Below, piece by piece: positions 18,165 to 28,300 of a stretch of DNA of 64,000 nt (its first letter is position 1; every line of letters begins with the position of its first letter). Position numbers and translations under genes: made by a program. A model generated the notes under the pieces. The model made no database searches. It was given only the letters and a program-made list of their open reading frames with translations, and was not told where the DNA came from. The DNA is taken from contig CAZUAI010000018.1 in NCBI GenBank assembly GCA_964617875.1, positions 11,015-75,014 of the forward strand, written 5' to 3'. Origin of the DNA: CAZMVY01 sp964617875. Its GTDB lineage: Bacteria; Planctomycetota; Phycisphaerae; UBA1845; PWPN01.

Positions 18165-19262
18165 TCACGACGGCGCGCCCGTCGATTGACGCTCCACCAG
18201 CGTGCCCTGCAGCATGAGCGTCATGACCTCGCTCTGCGGATCCGCGATCCGCTTCATGAGCAATCGCGCCGCCTGTTGCCCGATCCGGCGCTTCGGCTGT
18301 GCGTACGTCGTCAGCCACGCCGGACGGGACGGATTCACGTTCGTGTCGTCGAACCCGACCACGGAAACGTCGCCCGGGACGCGGAGACCCAGTTCGCGGG
18401 CGACGATCGCCACCGTCTCCGCGATGTAGTCGTTCGCGCCGAACAGCGCGGTCGGCCGTTGCCCCGCCGGCATCGAGAGCAGCGCCTTGGCCGCCTGCCG
18501 GCCGGTGTCCACGCCCACCTGGTCGTTCATCTGCGCCCACGCCGGATCGACTCGCAGCCCGTGCTGCCGCATCGTCAGCCGGTAGCCCTGGAACCGCTCC
18601 TCGATCGTCGAGATGCCCGCCGGGCCCACGAAGCCGATCCGCTCGTGCCCGAGGCGGACCAGATGGCTCACCACCTCCCGCGCGCCGAGTTCGTGATCCA
18701 CGCACACCAGGTCGGCCGGGGGGCTGCCGATGCGCCGATCGACGAGCACGATCGGAACCCGCCGTTCGAGGAGCGAGAGCAGCGGACCGTGTTCGTCGCC
18801 CGGGTTCGAGGACGGCGCGACAATGAATCCATCGAGCTGCTTGCGGACGAGGCCCTCGATCCCCTGACGCTCGGCGCCCGACTCGAGGCCACCCATCTCG
18901 AAGACGGCGTGGTAGCCCCAATGGCTCAACTCGTCGCGGACTCCCTGCGCGATCTCGCTGTACAGCGGGCCGGCCGGCCAGTTGAACCAGACTCCCACGA
19001 GCATCAGGCGCTGCGTGGGCATCGTCTGGTGATTCCCTTCGATCCGGAACGTGCCCCGCCCCTGCTGCCGCTCGATCAGGCCAGCAACGGTTAACTCGGA
19101 CAGCACCTGCCGAACCGTCGAGCGGCTGACCGAGAAATGCCGCACGAGTTCCGTTTCCGTCGGCAACTGCCCGCCGACGGGGATGCGGTGCTCCCGCATC
19201 TCGCTCAGCAGATGCTCCTTAAGCACTTGCGCCTTGGACGGCCGTTTCTTCGTCTGCTCCAT
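18165..19262 (-). CDS. GntR-type HTH / LacI-type sensor transcriptional regulator
   Basis: A 365-residue regulator. Residues 8-75 form a GntR winged helix (GGQLPTETELVRHFSVSRSTVRQVLSELTVAGLIERQQGRGTF). Residues 85-360 form a LacI/periplasmic-binding-type sugar sensor (IPIVLVDRRIGSPPADLV, HLVRLGHERIGFVG, VSVVGFDDTNV). This combination is seen in AraR-like regulators of sugar or polysaccharide genes. I use ATG 19262 (MEQTKKRPSKAQ), preceded by TTGGAGG; a TTG at 19310 is an alternative. It sits in the middle of the secreted-protein island and is the obvious candidate to control it in response to a released sugar. Confidence 0.9.
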   Translation of the reverse strand: MEQTKKRPSKAQVLKEHLLSEMREHRIPVGGQLPTETELVRHFSVSRSTVRQVLSELTVAGLIERQQGRGTFRIEGNHQTMPTQRLMLVGVWFNWPAGPLYSEIAQGVRDELSHWGYHAVFEMGGLESGAERQGIEGLVRKQLDGFIVAPSSNPGDEHGPLLSLLERRVPIVLVDRRIGSPPADLVCVDHELGAREVVSHLVRLGHERIGFVGPAGISTIEERFQGYRLTMRQHGLRVDPAWAQMNDQVGVDTGRQAAKALLSMPAGQRPTALFGANDYIAETVAIVARELGLRVPGDVSVVGFDDTNVNPSRPAWLTTYAQPKRRIGQQAARLLMKRIADPQSEVMTLMLQGTLVERQSTGAPS

Positions 19263-19299
19263 GCCTCCAATATAACCGCTCGCTCGCGATCGCACAATA

Positions 19300-19328
19300 G
19301 GTATAAACAACTTTCTTAGATGTTTGAA
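19300..19328 (-). promoter_or_regulatory. Promoter of the GntR/LacI-type regulator
   Basis: On the minus strand TTCAAA (19328-19323), a 17-nt spacer and TATACC (19305-19300) lie 38 bp upstream of the regulator start. The region is locally AT-rich. Autoregulation is plausible but no clear operator palindrome is visible. Confidence 0.45.
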
Positions 19329-19428
19329 TCATTTACTCACGAATCCGCCGCCCATGCGGCCTGCCCGCGGCCATGGAAATGTAAAACTATGTAAGTAAAG
19401 ATGTTACGCCCGCACGTGGCCCCCGGAG

Positions 19429-20304
19429 CTATTGGGCGTCCCGGGCGGGCCGGGTCGCCGGTGCCAGGAGCGGGCCATACGCCGCCGGCTGGCGATGGTG
19501 CCGCCCATAGATCCCGCGGGATCGGACGGCCTCCAGTTCGGCGAGGTCGAACGTCGCCGCGAGGATCTGTTCGTCCCGGCCGCCCAACTGCAGAACCGTG
19601 CCGTGCGGGTCCAGGATCATGCTGTGGCCTTTGAACTGCGGGCCGGCCCAGTTCGCCATCGCGATGCAGACCTCGTTTTCGTACGCGCGGACCCGGAGCT
19701 GGTCGCGGTGGATCGGGATGTCGCACGTGCAGCTCGTGGCCTGGGGCACGGCGATCACGTCGGCGCCGAGCACGGTCAGACACCGCGCGGCCTCCGGCAC
19801 TTCGCGGTCGAAGCAGATCATGATGCCCAGGTTGAACGACACATCGCGCACCCTGCACGGCCAGACGGTGAAGCGATCGCCGTTCGTCCAGCCCATGTGC
19901 TGCTCGTACTTGTTGATGTGAACCTTGTGATACGTGCCCAGAATATCGCCTTTCGGGCCGAGCAGCGCGGCGGTATTGAAGTACGCATCGGTGCGGCTTT
20001 CGTGAAGGCCCCAGACAATGTAAACGCCGAGTTCGCCGGCGAGTTTCGCGAAATGGTTCGTCGAGGGCCCGGGGACCGGCTCCGCCAGAAAGCGGTGTTC
20101 CTCAAGCGTCATGCCGCCCGTCGCGGGCGACGTGTAGCCGGTCGAGGTGCATTCGGGCAGGATGACGAGGTCCGCCTTGTGCTCGCGGACGGCCTCGCGA
20201 ACAAGCCGCGTCGCGCGTTCGAGGTTCTTCGCCGGCTCGCCGGTGGCGGGGAGCATCTGGACGGCGGCCACGCGGAGAGGTATCGGGCTTGTCGTCGTAG
20301 TCAT
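19429..20304 (-). CDS. Carbon-nitrogen hydrolase (nitrilase superfamily)
   Basis: A 291-residue amidase-type enzyme. The Glu-Lys-Cys triad is clear: LPECTSTGY, YHKVHINKYEQH and MICFDREVPEAAR. Members hydrolyse carbon-nitrogen bonds in amides, ureido acids or N-carbamoyl compounds; the exact substrate cannot be read from the sequence. No signal peptide, so cytoplasmic. The start is ATG 20304 or ATG 20313; weak ribosome sites do not settle it. It lies directly upstream of the GntR/LacI regulator on the same strand, with about 165 bp between them. Confidence 0.9.
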   Translation of the reverse strand: MTTTTSPIPLRVAAVQMLPATGEPAKNLERATRLVREAVREHKADLVILPECTSTGYTSPATGGMTLEEHRFLAEPVPGPSTNHFAKLAGELGVYIVWGLHESRTDAYFNTAALLGPKGDILGTYHKVHINKYEQHMGWTNGDRFTVWPCRVRDVSFNLGIMICFDREVPEAARCLTVLGADVIAVPQATSCTCDIPIHRDQLRVRAYENEVCIAMANWAGPQFKGHSMILDPHGTVLQLGGRDEQILAATFDLAELEAVRSRGIYGRHHRQPAAYGPLLAPATRPARDAQ

Positions 20305-20491
20305 GCGCCTCATTATGACGGGCGGTCATCGGTCACGGCAAACGGCCCTTCGCCGGGCGGGGCGGATGGGGCTCCAGCGGCCCTTTTTACGGCCCCGTCC
20401 GCAACCGAAAGGCGACTTATCGATCTAAATACTTACTGCAACGTGAGTTATATTTATCTCCGGCCGCGACACGAAGATCCCGGATAGGGGA

Positions 20492-20520
20492 TTGAAAGTT
20501 GTCTGATGTTGTGGTAACCT
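20492..20520 (+). promoter_or_regulatory. Candidate promoter for the DNRLRE PEP-CTERM gene
   Basis: TTGAAA (20492-20497), a 17-nt spacer and TAACCT (20515-20520) lie about 185 bp upstream of the gene start. The -10 box is weak. The remaining part of the 20305-20704 gap shows no gene. Confidence 0.35.
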
Positions 20521-20704
20521 GTACGTACGAGTTGTTGGCGGGAACTCGTCCGCCGGCGGAACAGGGCGTGCCGGCAATGGATGGCGGAAAAGCGATCATC
20601 TTGGAAGGGCCGTCTTCCCGCGGACGGTCGCGTCTTTCCCGGCCATCCGATCGCGCGTGTAAGCCCACGGCGGCAACGGGTTCGCATCCAACGGAGGTGA
20701 AAAC

Positions 20705-21406
20705 ATGAAACTGGCAAAGCTGCGGATCGGCGTGGTTCTTGCGGGTATTGTTCTGGTGTCGTTTGCCGTCGGTGAACGATCGGCACTGGGGGCCAAGATC
20801 GTTCCGAATGACGACACGTACCTTGATCAGACGGCCGCGACCACGGTCAGGGACTACCCCGGCGTCAGCCAGACGGGCGGAATCCTGATGAAGGGACAGA
20901 CGAGCAACCAGCGAATCGGCATCATTGAGTTCACGCTGCCCAACATTGAGGTCACCTCGGCCACGTTCAACATGCTCCACATTCGGAGCTGGGCGGCGGG
21001 GACCAGTTGGCTCCTTCGGGTTTATGGGAAGGTGGCCAGCTTCGATGAGAACACGATTACGTGGGCCAACTCGCCCGGCGTCGGCGACACGACAGGCCTG
21101 ACGCCGCTCGCGCCCGACCTGACGATGGTCGGCGGCAACAGCGGCCAGGACGTGGTGCCCCCGCAATGGCGAACCGTGGACATCACCACATTCTTCAACA
21201 CATACAAGGGACAGACGATCACCCTCGTGCTGAAGAATCCGGACAATAACACCAGCAAGGGCGGTACGATCGAAGACCGCGAGGGCGCGCGAACGGGCAA
21301 CCCGGCGAACGGTCCGTATATCGACTACACGCCGGTGCCGGAACCGATGAGCCTGCTGTTGCTGGCGGGCGGCCTTGGCCTGTCGCTGCGCAGGCGGCGG
21401 GCGTAA
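20705..21406 (+). CDS. DNRLRE-domain protein with PEP-CTERM sorting signal
   Basis: A 233-residue exported protein. An excellent GGAGGTG ribosome site precedes the ATG. A signal peptide (to about residue 30) is followed by a single DNRLRE-type beta domain (PNDDTYLDQTAATTVRDYPG, LLRVYGKVASFDENTITWANSP), named for extracellular proteins with this motif. The C-terminus is a PEP-CTERM signal: VPEP, a hydrophobic helix (MSLLLLAGGLGLSL) and RRRRA. PEP-CTERM proteins are processed by exosortases and handed to the cell surface or extracellular matrix. The gene ends in a strong rho-independent terminator. Confidence 0.88.
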   Translation: MKLAKLRIGVVLAGIVLVSFAVGERSALGAKIVPNDDTYLDQTAATTVRDYPGVSQTGGILMKGQTSNQRIGIIEFTLPNIEVTSATFNMLHIRSWAAGTSWLLRVYGKVASFDENTITWANSPGVGDTTGLTPLAPDLTMVGGNSGQDVVPPQWRTVDITTFFNTYKGQTITLVLKNPDNNTSKGGTIEDREGARTGNPANGPYIDYTPVPEPMSLLLLAGGLGLSLRRRRA

Positions 21407-21497
21407 GGGCGGCGGGCCTGCGCCGTGGTCGCTGCCGGACGTGACGACAGGCGATCGTCGTTCGCGGCGCATCCCGGCATTTCGGAGAATCGATGGC

Positions 21498-21534
21498 GGG
21501 CCCCTTCGCGACGCCGCGAGGGGGCTCTTTTGTT
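21498..21534 (+). terminator. Rho-independent terminator after the DNRLRE gene
   Basis: A 13-bp stem with two G-U pairs (21498-21510 with 21515-21527) and a 4-nt loop is followed by TTTTGTT. It acts on the plus strand only; the minus strand has no T-run after the hairpin. Confidence 0.85.
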
Positions 21535-21644
21535 GCGCCCGCGTCCTTCCCAAGGCGCCCCGCCGCGGGGCCGATCGCGCCGATCGGCAGATATCGAACG
21601 GATCGCGCGTCGCCTGCGGGCCGGCCGGGAGCCGTACGACACGC

Positions 21645-23729
21645 TCACGGCGACGGGCACGCCACAGGGCGGTTCGGCCCGTTGAAACACGCCTGGAACG
21701 CGCTGAAGTCCGTCAGATCAACGTCCGCGTCCTGGTCGTGGTCGGCCGACACGCACCCCGCGAGGGTCGGCAGGTTCGGCCCGCTGAAGCACACCTGGAT
21801 GATGCTGAAGTCGTTGAGATCCACGTCGTTGTCGGCGTCAAAATCGCCGAAGCTGGAGACCGTGACGGCCACGTCGTCGAATGCCGACAACTCCCCGTCA
21901 TCGGCGGTCAGGCGGAGGACGTAAGCTCCGGCGGCGGAGAACGCGGCCGTCGTGTCCACGGCCGCGGGATTGCCGAACACCACGTTGCCCGGGCCGCTGA
22001 CCTTGCTCCAGGTCGTTGTGACCGCGCCCGGCGGAACCGGCAGCCCGTCATCCGTCACCGTCGCGTCGAGGACCGCAGGCTTCGGTCGCATGACGACGAT
22101 GTCGCTGCCGGCGTTTACGATCGGCGCCTGGTTCGGCGGCGGTCCGGCGTTCGAAACGAGGATCGACACGTCGCTCGTCACGCCCGAGTTGATGACCCGC
22201 GGCGCGCCGCCGGCGACGCTGCCGAGGAATGCCGTTGCGCCCGTGTTGATGTCCAGTCGCGTGACGGCGAACGTGCCGGCGTCGCCCGTCAGGTCGAGCG
22301 TGACGCTGCCGCCGCCCTGGAGGAAGATCGCGTAGGCTCCGCCGAACTTGCCGCACTGGCGGGTCGTGCCGGGGCTGTTGATCCTGTTTGACGCGGGGCT
22401 GAAGGCGGCCATGTTCACGCCCCGGAAGAAGTCCGCGAAGTAGCTCATCCGCAGCGCGCCCGGGTCCGTGTCCACGGTGTTGATGTTGAAGTCCGGGTAG
22501 TGCGCCCGCATCAGGCTGCCCATCGTCGGGAAGGCCATCGCCGCGACGAAGTTGCGGTGCGTGTTGCGGATGCCGAGGACGTAATCGTTGTCATACGTGG
22601 CCGGCTCGTACCAGTACTCCTCGAACCAGACGGGCTTGCCGTACTGGCGGTACGAGAGGGCGCTCTGGTACTGGGTTTCGGTGCGGCTGATCTGCACCTC
22701 GATGTAGTCGATGTTCGGGTTGTTCGCGCTGCTCGTGTCGATGCTCGTGCTGTGGCTGCCGATCGGATGGTCGTACGGGTCTTCGTCCTTCACGAGCTGG
22801 GCCTTGCGCGCCACCTCCGCCTGCCACGTGCCCCACGAGGGATTCCGCTCGTTCACCTCGCCGTACAGGCCCCAGCGGACGTTGTATGCGGCGTAACGCG
22901 CCACGCAGTACCGGAACCAGCGGTCGTCGCGGGCCTGCGTGCCCATCTTGCTCCACCAGTTGCTGTTGTCCGGGAACCCGCCGATCGTCAGCCCCATCAT
23001 GATCCCGCGGTCGTTCGCGTACTGGACCATCTGGTCCAGCCGCCGGAAATAGGCCATGTCCGGCGCGTCCGTCTGCGGGTTCTTGCCGGGGAACGCCTCG
23101 GGAACGCCCGACCGCGAGTAGATCGCCAGCCAGATGCAGCCCAGAAACGTGTTGAACTTCTGCGCCTGCCGCGCGCTCATCCACGCCTGCCATTCGCCGG
23201 TCGTCAACTCCTCCGAAAACGACCACTGCGTGTCGCCCACCGGCAGAAACAGCGAACCGTCGCTCAGCTTCCAGCAGTAGCCGTCGCGCTGCAGAAAGCC
23301 GCGATAGAGCGCGTTCGCCTCCACCTCCGCCGGCGTGGGCGCAACGGCCGTGACGGTTCCCGTGATCCCGTTCAGGCCCGAATCCGCGGACGTCGTCTGG
23401 TACGACCAGTTGCCCGTGGCGGTCGCCGCAAAGCGGATCCGCCAGACGTTGCCGCCGTCCCAGAAGCCCTTCGCCGTCACGACCTTTCCCGCGGCGGCGC
23501 CGGAGGTTCCCGTGAACGTCGCGGTGACGGCCGGGCCGTTGGCGTACGGCAGCGAACCCGGCGAGGCCGCCCCGAGGGCCAGTTCGAACACGCGATAGGT
23601 CGTGACGCTGCCGGGCGGCGGATCGAGCAGTCCCACGGCGGCGCGCGTCTCGGCGATCGCGGCCAGACCGACCACCAGCGCGGCCAGCGCCGCGCCCCGA
23701 CGTGGAAGACGAACCCGGAAATAGCTCAT
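21645..23729 (-). CDS. DUF5060/DUF4038 glycosidase-like protein with dockerin-like tail
   Basis: About 694 residues. ATG 23729 follows a GGAAGGA site and starts a signal peptide. Residues 30-125 match the DUF5060 beta-sandwich found before DUF4038 barrels (ANGPAVTATFTGTSG, GFWDGGNVWRIRF). Residues 125-480 look like the DUF4038 apiosidase-like TIM barrel (FLPVGDTQWSFSEEL, YGEVNER, WFEEYWYEP), so rhamnogalacturonan-type side-chain hydrolysis is possible. A PKD/REJ-like domain and two dockerin-like repeats follow; the first carries the variant CFSGPNLP, the second CFNGPNRP. It lies 36 bp after the pseudopilin gene and is probably co-transcribed with it. Confidence 0.87.
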   Translation of the reverse strand: MSYFRVRLPRRGAALAALVVGLAAIAETRAAVGLLDPPPGSVTTYRVFELALGAASPGSLPYANGPAVTATFTGTSGAAAGKVVTAKGFWDGGNVWRIRFAATATGNWSYQTTSADSGLNGITGTVTAVAPTPAEVEANALYRGFLQRDGYCWKLSDGSLFLPVGDTQWSFSEELTTGEWQAWMSARQAQKFNTFLGCIWLAIYSRSGVPEAFPGKNPQTDAPDMAYFRRLDQMVQYANDRGIMMGLTIGGFPDNSNWWSKMGTQARDDRWFRYCVARYAAYNVRWGLYGEVNERNPSWGTWQAEVARKAQLVKDEDPYDHPIGSHSTSIDTSSANNPNIDYIEVQISRTETQYQSALSYRQYGKPVWFEEYWYEPATYDNDYVLGIRNTHRNFVAAMAFPTMGSLMRAHYPDFNINTVDTDPGALRMSYFADFFRGVNMAAFSPASNRINSPGTTRQCGKFGGAYAIFLQGGGSVTLDLTGDAGTFAVTRLDINTGATAFLGSVAGGAPRVINSGVTSDVSILVSNAGPPPNQAPIVNAGSDIVVMRPKPAVLDATVTDDGLPVPPGAVTTTWSKVSGPGNVVFGNPAAVDTTAAFSAAGAYVLRLTADDGELSAFDDVAVTVSSFGDFDADNDVDLNDFSIIQVCFSGPNLPTLAGCVSADHDQDADVDLTDFSAFQACFNGPNRPVACPSP

Positions 23730-23765
23730 GCGAAGTCCTTCCCCCCAATGGGTGATTGTCACGTA

Positions 23766-24725
23766 CTAACGACGCTTGGTGTCGTCGCGATTCTGCATCT
23801 CCCAGACCTTGTCGAACACCTTCGGGTCGCTGCCCCGGACGCACGCCACGTGGCCGTCGCCGAAGAGGATGTTCATTCCTCTCGTTCCGTGATTGTCCCA
23901 CGGGTCCGGCACGTTGTTCCGGCTGGCGTCCACGGTCTTGGGAGCGCCAGTGATGTTGCCCGATTCGTCCGCGTCGTGCATGAGAATGGATCGGGCGGGC
24001 GTGGGATAAAGATCGCGCAGCGTCTTCATCACGTACTCGTCGTTGTCGGGGGGCGCGTAATAGGGTGCCTTGCCGGGGCACCAGCTGATCTGGGTCCTCT
24101 TGTTCGTACCGTCTCGCAGCTTCCAGCGGTACCACAGGTTGTATTCGTAGCTGGTGCCGTACCCGCCGCTCGATGTCTTCTGCGCCAACTGGTCGAAATC
24201 GTTCCGCTTCTCCGTGCCCGTGTAGATCAGCCATTCGCCCGTCGGCAGCTTGAGGGCTTTGGTTGGCGCGCGCAGTTTGTGCGTGGTCGCCGGGCAGGTG
24301 AAGCTCGCCGTGTTTTTCGCATACTTGCGGCCCCAGTTGCCTGGCGATGTGCTTACGCCGCCCATGTAAAGCACGAGCAGGTTGTCGTCCATCTGCGGCG
24401 AGCCGGTGTTCGAGGAACCGATATACGGCGTCGGCGGGTAGTACGGATCGAAATCCATGGCGTACTGCTGCAGCGCCAGGCCCAGGTCGTGGAGGTTGCC
24501 CATGCACGCGGCCAGCCTCGCCTGATCGCGCGCGTTCTTCAGCGATGGGAGCAGAACCGAGATCAGCAGCGCGATGATCGCAATGACAACCAGCAACTCG
24601 ATCAGCGTGAAGCCGGCGCGGCAGACTCGCAACCGCCCCCGCGATACGGACCGAGGTCGGTGTTCGGAGGCGCTCTGCATCGTCCGAAGGAGCATCGAGA
24701 TCCCGACTGGATGGACACGGTTCAT
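23766..24725 (-). CDS. Prepilin-type (pseudopilin-like) secreted protein
   Basis: About 319 residues. An N-terminal basic leader ends in CRAG followed by FTLIELLVVIAIIALLISVLLPSL, the class III signal cut by prepilin peptidase. The rest, with the late motif FGDGHVACV, matches the very large planctomycete family of prepilin-like proteins with an H-X9-DG type C-terminus (DUF1559-like). These proteins are numerous in planctomycetes and their role is unknown; they may help secretion or surface attachment of neighbouring proteins. The long leader (about 37 residues before the cleavage site) makes ATG 24695 or 24680 alternatives. It heads an operon with the DUF4038 dockerin protein. Confidence 0.85.
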   Translation of the reverse strand: MNRVHPVGISMLLRTMQSASEHRPRSVSRGRLRVCRAGFTLIELLVVIAIIALLISVLLPSLKNARDQARLAACMGNLHDLGLALQQYAMDFDPYYPPTPYIGSSNTGSPQMDDNLLVLYMGGVSTSPGNWGRKYAKNTASFTCPATTHKLRAPTKALKLPTGEWLIYTGTEKRNDFDQLAQKTSSGGYGTSYEYNLWYRWKLRDGTNKRTQISWCPGKAPYYAPPDNDEYVMKTLRDLYPTPARSILMHDADESGNITGAPKTVDASRNNVPDPWDNHGTRGMNILFGDGHVACVRGSDPKVFDKVWEMQNRDDTKRR

Positions 24726-24837
24726 GGCCACGACCTCGACAGATCCACGCCGGCCGTTCACGCCGTGCGGCCGCCCGCACGGCCGATGCCAACCCAGGGG
24801 CGGTGTGCGGTTGCCGCACGCCACCCAACTACCCCCT

Positions 24838-24865
24838 AGTATAATTCATCGGCGACATTCCACAA
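24838..24865 (-). promoter_or_regulatory. Promoter for the pseudopilin/DUF4038 operon
   Basis: On the minus strand TTGTGG (24865-24860), a 16-nt spacer and TATACT (24843-24838) lie about 110 bp upstream of the pseudopilin start. The same bases read TATAAT on the plus strand but without a -35 box there. Confidence 0.45.
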
Positions 24866-25184
24866 GGGGTATAACCCGGTTGTTGCACATTTTTCTTGAT
24901 TTGGTCATACCATTTGGCTTGGCCGCTGCCCACATCCAGAGCCGAACATGGGCGACGCGAAGCCGTGCGTTCATAAAGTGTTTTTATTCAATGAATTATG
25001 TTCACGCATCGCGGAGTTTTGGCAAGCTTCAGCGATTGCCTCTGGACTTTGCATCTTATGGAGGGTCCCCGCCAATCCCCCCAGTGGCCGCCTTCGTAAC
25101 AGGCCATTTGTGAAGCGTGGTGCCCGCTGCTGGCCACGCAGTAAACAATTCGCCGTCCCGGCCCGGATTTTGTGCGGTTTCTGC

Positions 25185-25214
25185 TTGCCGAAAAGGGCCG
25201 ATCCGCGTTATCAT
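25185..25214 (+). promoter_or_regulatory. Promoter for the dockerin glycosidase-like gene
   Basis: TTGCCG (25185-25190), an 18-nt spacer and TATCAT (25209-25214) precede the gene at 25335 by about 120 bp. The remainder of 24866-25184 is AT-richer than its surroundings and I see no gene in it. Confidence 0.45.
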
Positions 25215-25334
25215 GACAACGTGTGCATACAACTGCCGCGGAGGGTCAAACATCTTGATCCGGCGGTAGAGGGCGGGGCCGGGCCCGCGCGACGACTGGG
25301 GTATTACAGCGAGTTCGGAAAGGAAGGCGTGCTC

Positions 25335-28300
25335 ATGCAGAAGCGATTGCGATGGACCGGATGGGCGGCGGCCGTGGTTTTCGGGGCGGTGGCCCGGCCC
25401 GGTCCCGCGGTGATGCTGAGCCGGTCGGGCTCGACCCTGCTGGTCGACGGACAGCCCGCGAGGCTGATCGCATACGGCGACTACGGCTTTGTCGCCGAGC
25501 AGGCCTTCGACTACGCCCAGTTCCTCGACGCGATGAACGCCAAGGGCATCAACTTCGTGCGGATCTGGTGCAACTACCATTGGTGCAATGACCTGACGCC
25601 GTTCGCCGGCGACCGCGTCAACAAGTACGACCTGCTGACGCAGAACGGGACGTTCTACGCGCGCTTGCGCAACTTCGTCGCCTACGCCGACACCAGGGGC
25701 ATCGTCGTACAGGTGTGCCTCTTCGACGGCGTGGCGCTCATCGACGACGCCGAGGGCCTCCGCTGGGACAACTTCCCCTACAACAACGTCAACAACCTCC
25801 AGTCGTACCTGACGAGCCCGTCGCAGTACGACGACGTCGGCACCGAGTGGTGGAATCTGGTGAACGTGCCGCTGATCGACCGGGTCGTCGAGGAACTGGG
25901 CGACTACGGCAACGTGATGTACGAGGTCTGCAACGAGCCCGATTCGCACGGCGTGAGCGACGCCTTCAACCAGGCCGTGGTGGACCGGCTCTACGAGCGG
26001 CTCCAGCTGCCGCAGTACACCGGGAGCAAGGTGATTTGCGTCAACGCGGGCTCGACGTCGCTGCAAAGCTACGCGCTCTCGTCGCCGAAGGTGGACGTCA
26101 TCGCCCGCCACATCAACGATCCGTCGCAGGCGAACGACTACAACAACCTGACCAAGCCGGTGATCGTCAGCAACGACGGCGACGCGAGCTGTTACACGGC
26201 CGCGTTCGGCGGGCTGCCCGAACCCGACCGCATCGCGCGGACCGTCACGATCCTGAACAACACGTTCGGCAGCGGCGCGGCCTTCGGCCACAACCACTTC
26301 GAGTTCCTCGACAAGGGGATCAACGGCAGCAGCTGGCGGACGACGGACTACAATCCACGGGCATCCAACACCAACATGGGCATCGTGGATACCCTCGTGC
26401 CGTACCTCGCCGAGTCCGCGCTGTGCAACACGGGGCAGCCGGTGCAGATCGACCTCGGCACGACCGATGCGGTCAACTGTCTCATTCTCCTCACCAACAG
26501 CGACGGCGACACGAGCCCTGCGGACATCGGCGGCCGGAATTGCCGGTCGAACACGAACCCCGGCGGCTCGCCCCCGGACAACTACATGTACTTCGGCGTC
26601 AACGACTCCTATGCCTATCAGGGCAGCCGGCCGTATCTCCAGATCACGATCGAGTACTACGACACGGGCACCGGTTCGCTGGTTCTCGAGTACGATTCGT
26701 CCGACACGGCCCCGTTCCCCGGCAACATCTACAAGGCCGGCGGCAGCATCGTCCTGACCGGCAGCAACACCTGGAAGCAGCACACGTACCACGTGACCGA
26801 CGCCTATTTCGGCAACCGGCAGAACGTCGGCGCCGATTTCCGCATCGCCAAGGTCGGCGGCGGGTTCTTCTACCTGGACATCGTGCAGGTGGCCGAGGAA
26901 ACCGGCCCGCGGCCGCCCGTGGCGGTCGTCTCGGCCTCCCCCGTGACCGGTCCGCCGCCGCTGACGGTGAACTTCGACGGCTCGGCGTCCTACGACACCG
27001 ACGGCACGATCGCCGCTTACGCATGGGACTTCGACAACAACGGCACCACGGACGCCACCGGCGCGACGGCCGGCCAGGTCTACGCCGCCGAGGGCACCTA
27101 CGTCGCGAAGCTGACCGTGACCGACAACAGCGGCCTGGCGGACAGCGAGGTCGTGCAGATCGTCGTCAGCGTCACGACCGGCTCGGCGTTCGCCCCGATC
27201 ACGGCGATCAGCCCCTCGGGGACCTTCGCGGGCTCGGCCGTCGTCAACACGCTGACGGTCCAGGGGTTCGCCACGCCGTTCGGCGGCCTCGTCGGCCCGC
27301 CGGACGTCAACTCCGTGGAGATCATCGGCGGTTCGAGCGGCATCAATGTCGGCAAGGCCCGCAACCTGAGCACGCCGAGCGACGTGCGGACGTCGATGGT
27401 GGGCCTCCAGATGGGCTACTCGGCCCTGGGCCTCAGCGAGGCCGGCGAGCGCGTTCGCGGGTATTTCCCGCAGACAATCTATCCAGACGGTACGTCAAAG
27501 CCCGAGATCTTCATCCTCGAGTGGGCCAAAACCACCGACACGTTCCAGGTCCAGTTGCTCGGCAACGGGCCGGGGCAGGCGATCGTGATCGTCGGCACCG
27601 TGCAGATCCTGGCGACCGACTTCGCCGGGACATCGACGCAGATCGACGCGACCAGCGTCGGCCTCCAGCCGGTCGGCGGCGTGGCGGTCAACCTCGACGG
27701 GATCCCGGGCGTGTGCGGCGTGCGGGGCGTGCAGTTGCCCGCCGAGGACGGGCTTGGCGGCATCACCGGCCTCGATCCGGCGGTCATCGCGGCGTCGCCG
27801 GTCTATGCGCCCCTGCAGATCACAACCGCCCCGGAGAGCCAGACGAAGTGCCCGGGTGAGTCCGCCGTGTTTGCCGTCGCCGCGGTCGGCCGCGGCCAGC
27901 TTGCCTATCAGTGGCAGAAAGACGGCACCAATATCGACGGCGCCACGGGCTTCAGTTACACGATCGGTTCGGTGACGGCGGCGAACGCGGGCAGCTACCG
28001 GTGCGTCGTGACAGGCGCCTGCGGCAGCGTCGAGTCGGCGGCGGCGACGCTGACCGTCCGTGCCGCGACGGCAATCACGCAGCAGCCGGCGAACCAGCAG
28101 GTGGCGCCGGGGGCCACGGCCGTCTTCACCGTGGCGGCCACGGGCGATGGCTCGCCCAGCTATCGCTGGCGCAAGAACGGCGTCGATCTCTTCGACGGCG
28201 GAAACATCTCGGGCGCCGCGACGGCCCAGTTGCAGGTCGTCGGGGTCGGCCCGGGCGACGTGGCCGGCTATCGCTGTGTCGCTACCGCCGGCTGCGGGAT

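Noticed and set aside
15480..19094. A plus-strand open frame of 1204 codons across the dockerin and GntR genes
   Set aside because: The opposite strand has signal peptides, ribosome sites and known domains; this frame has none.
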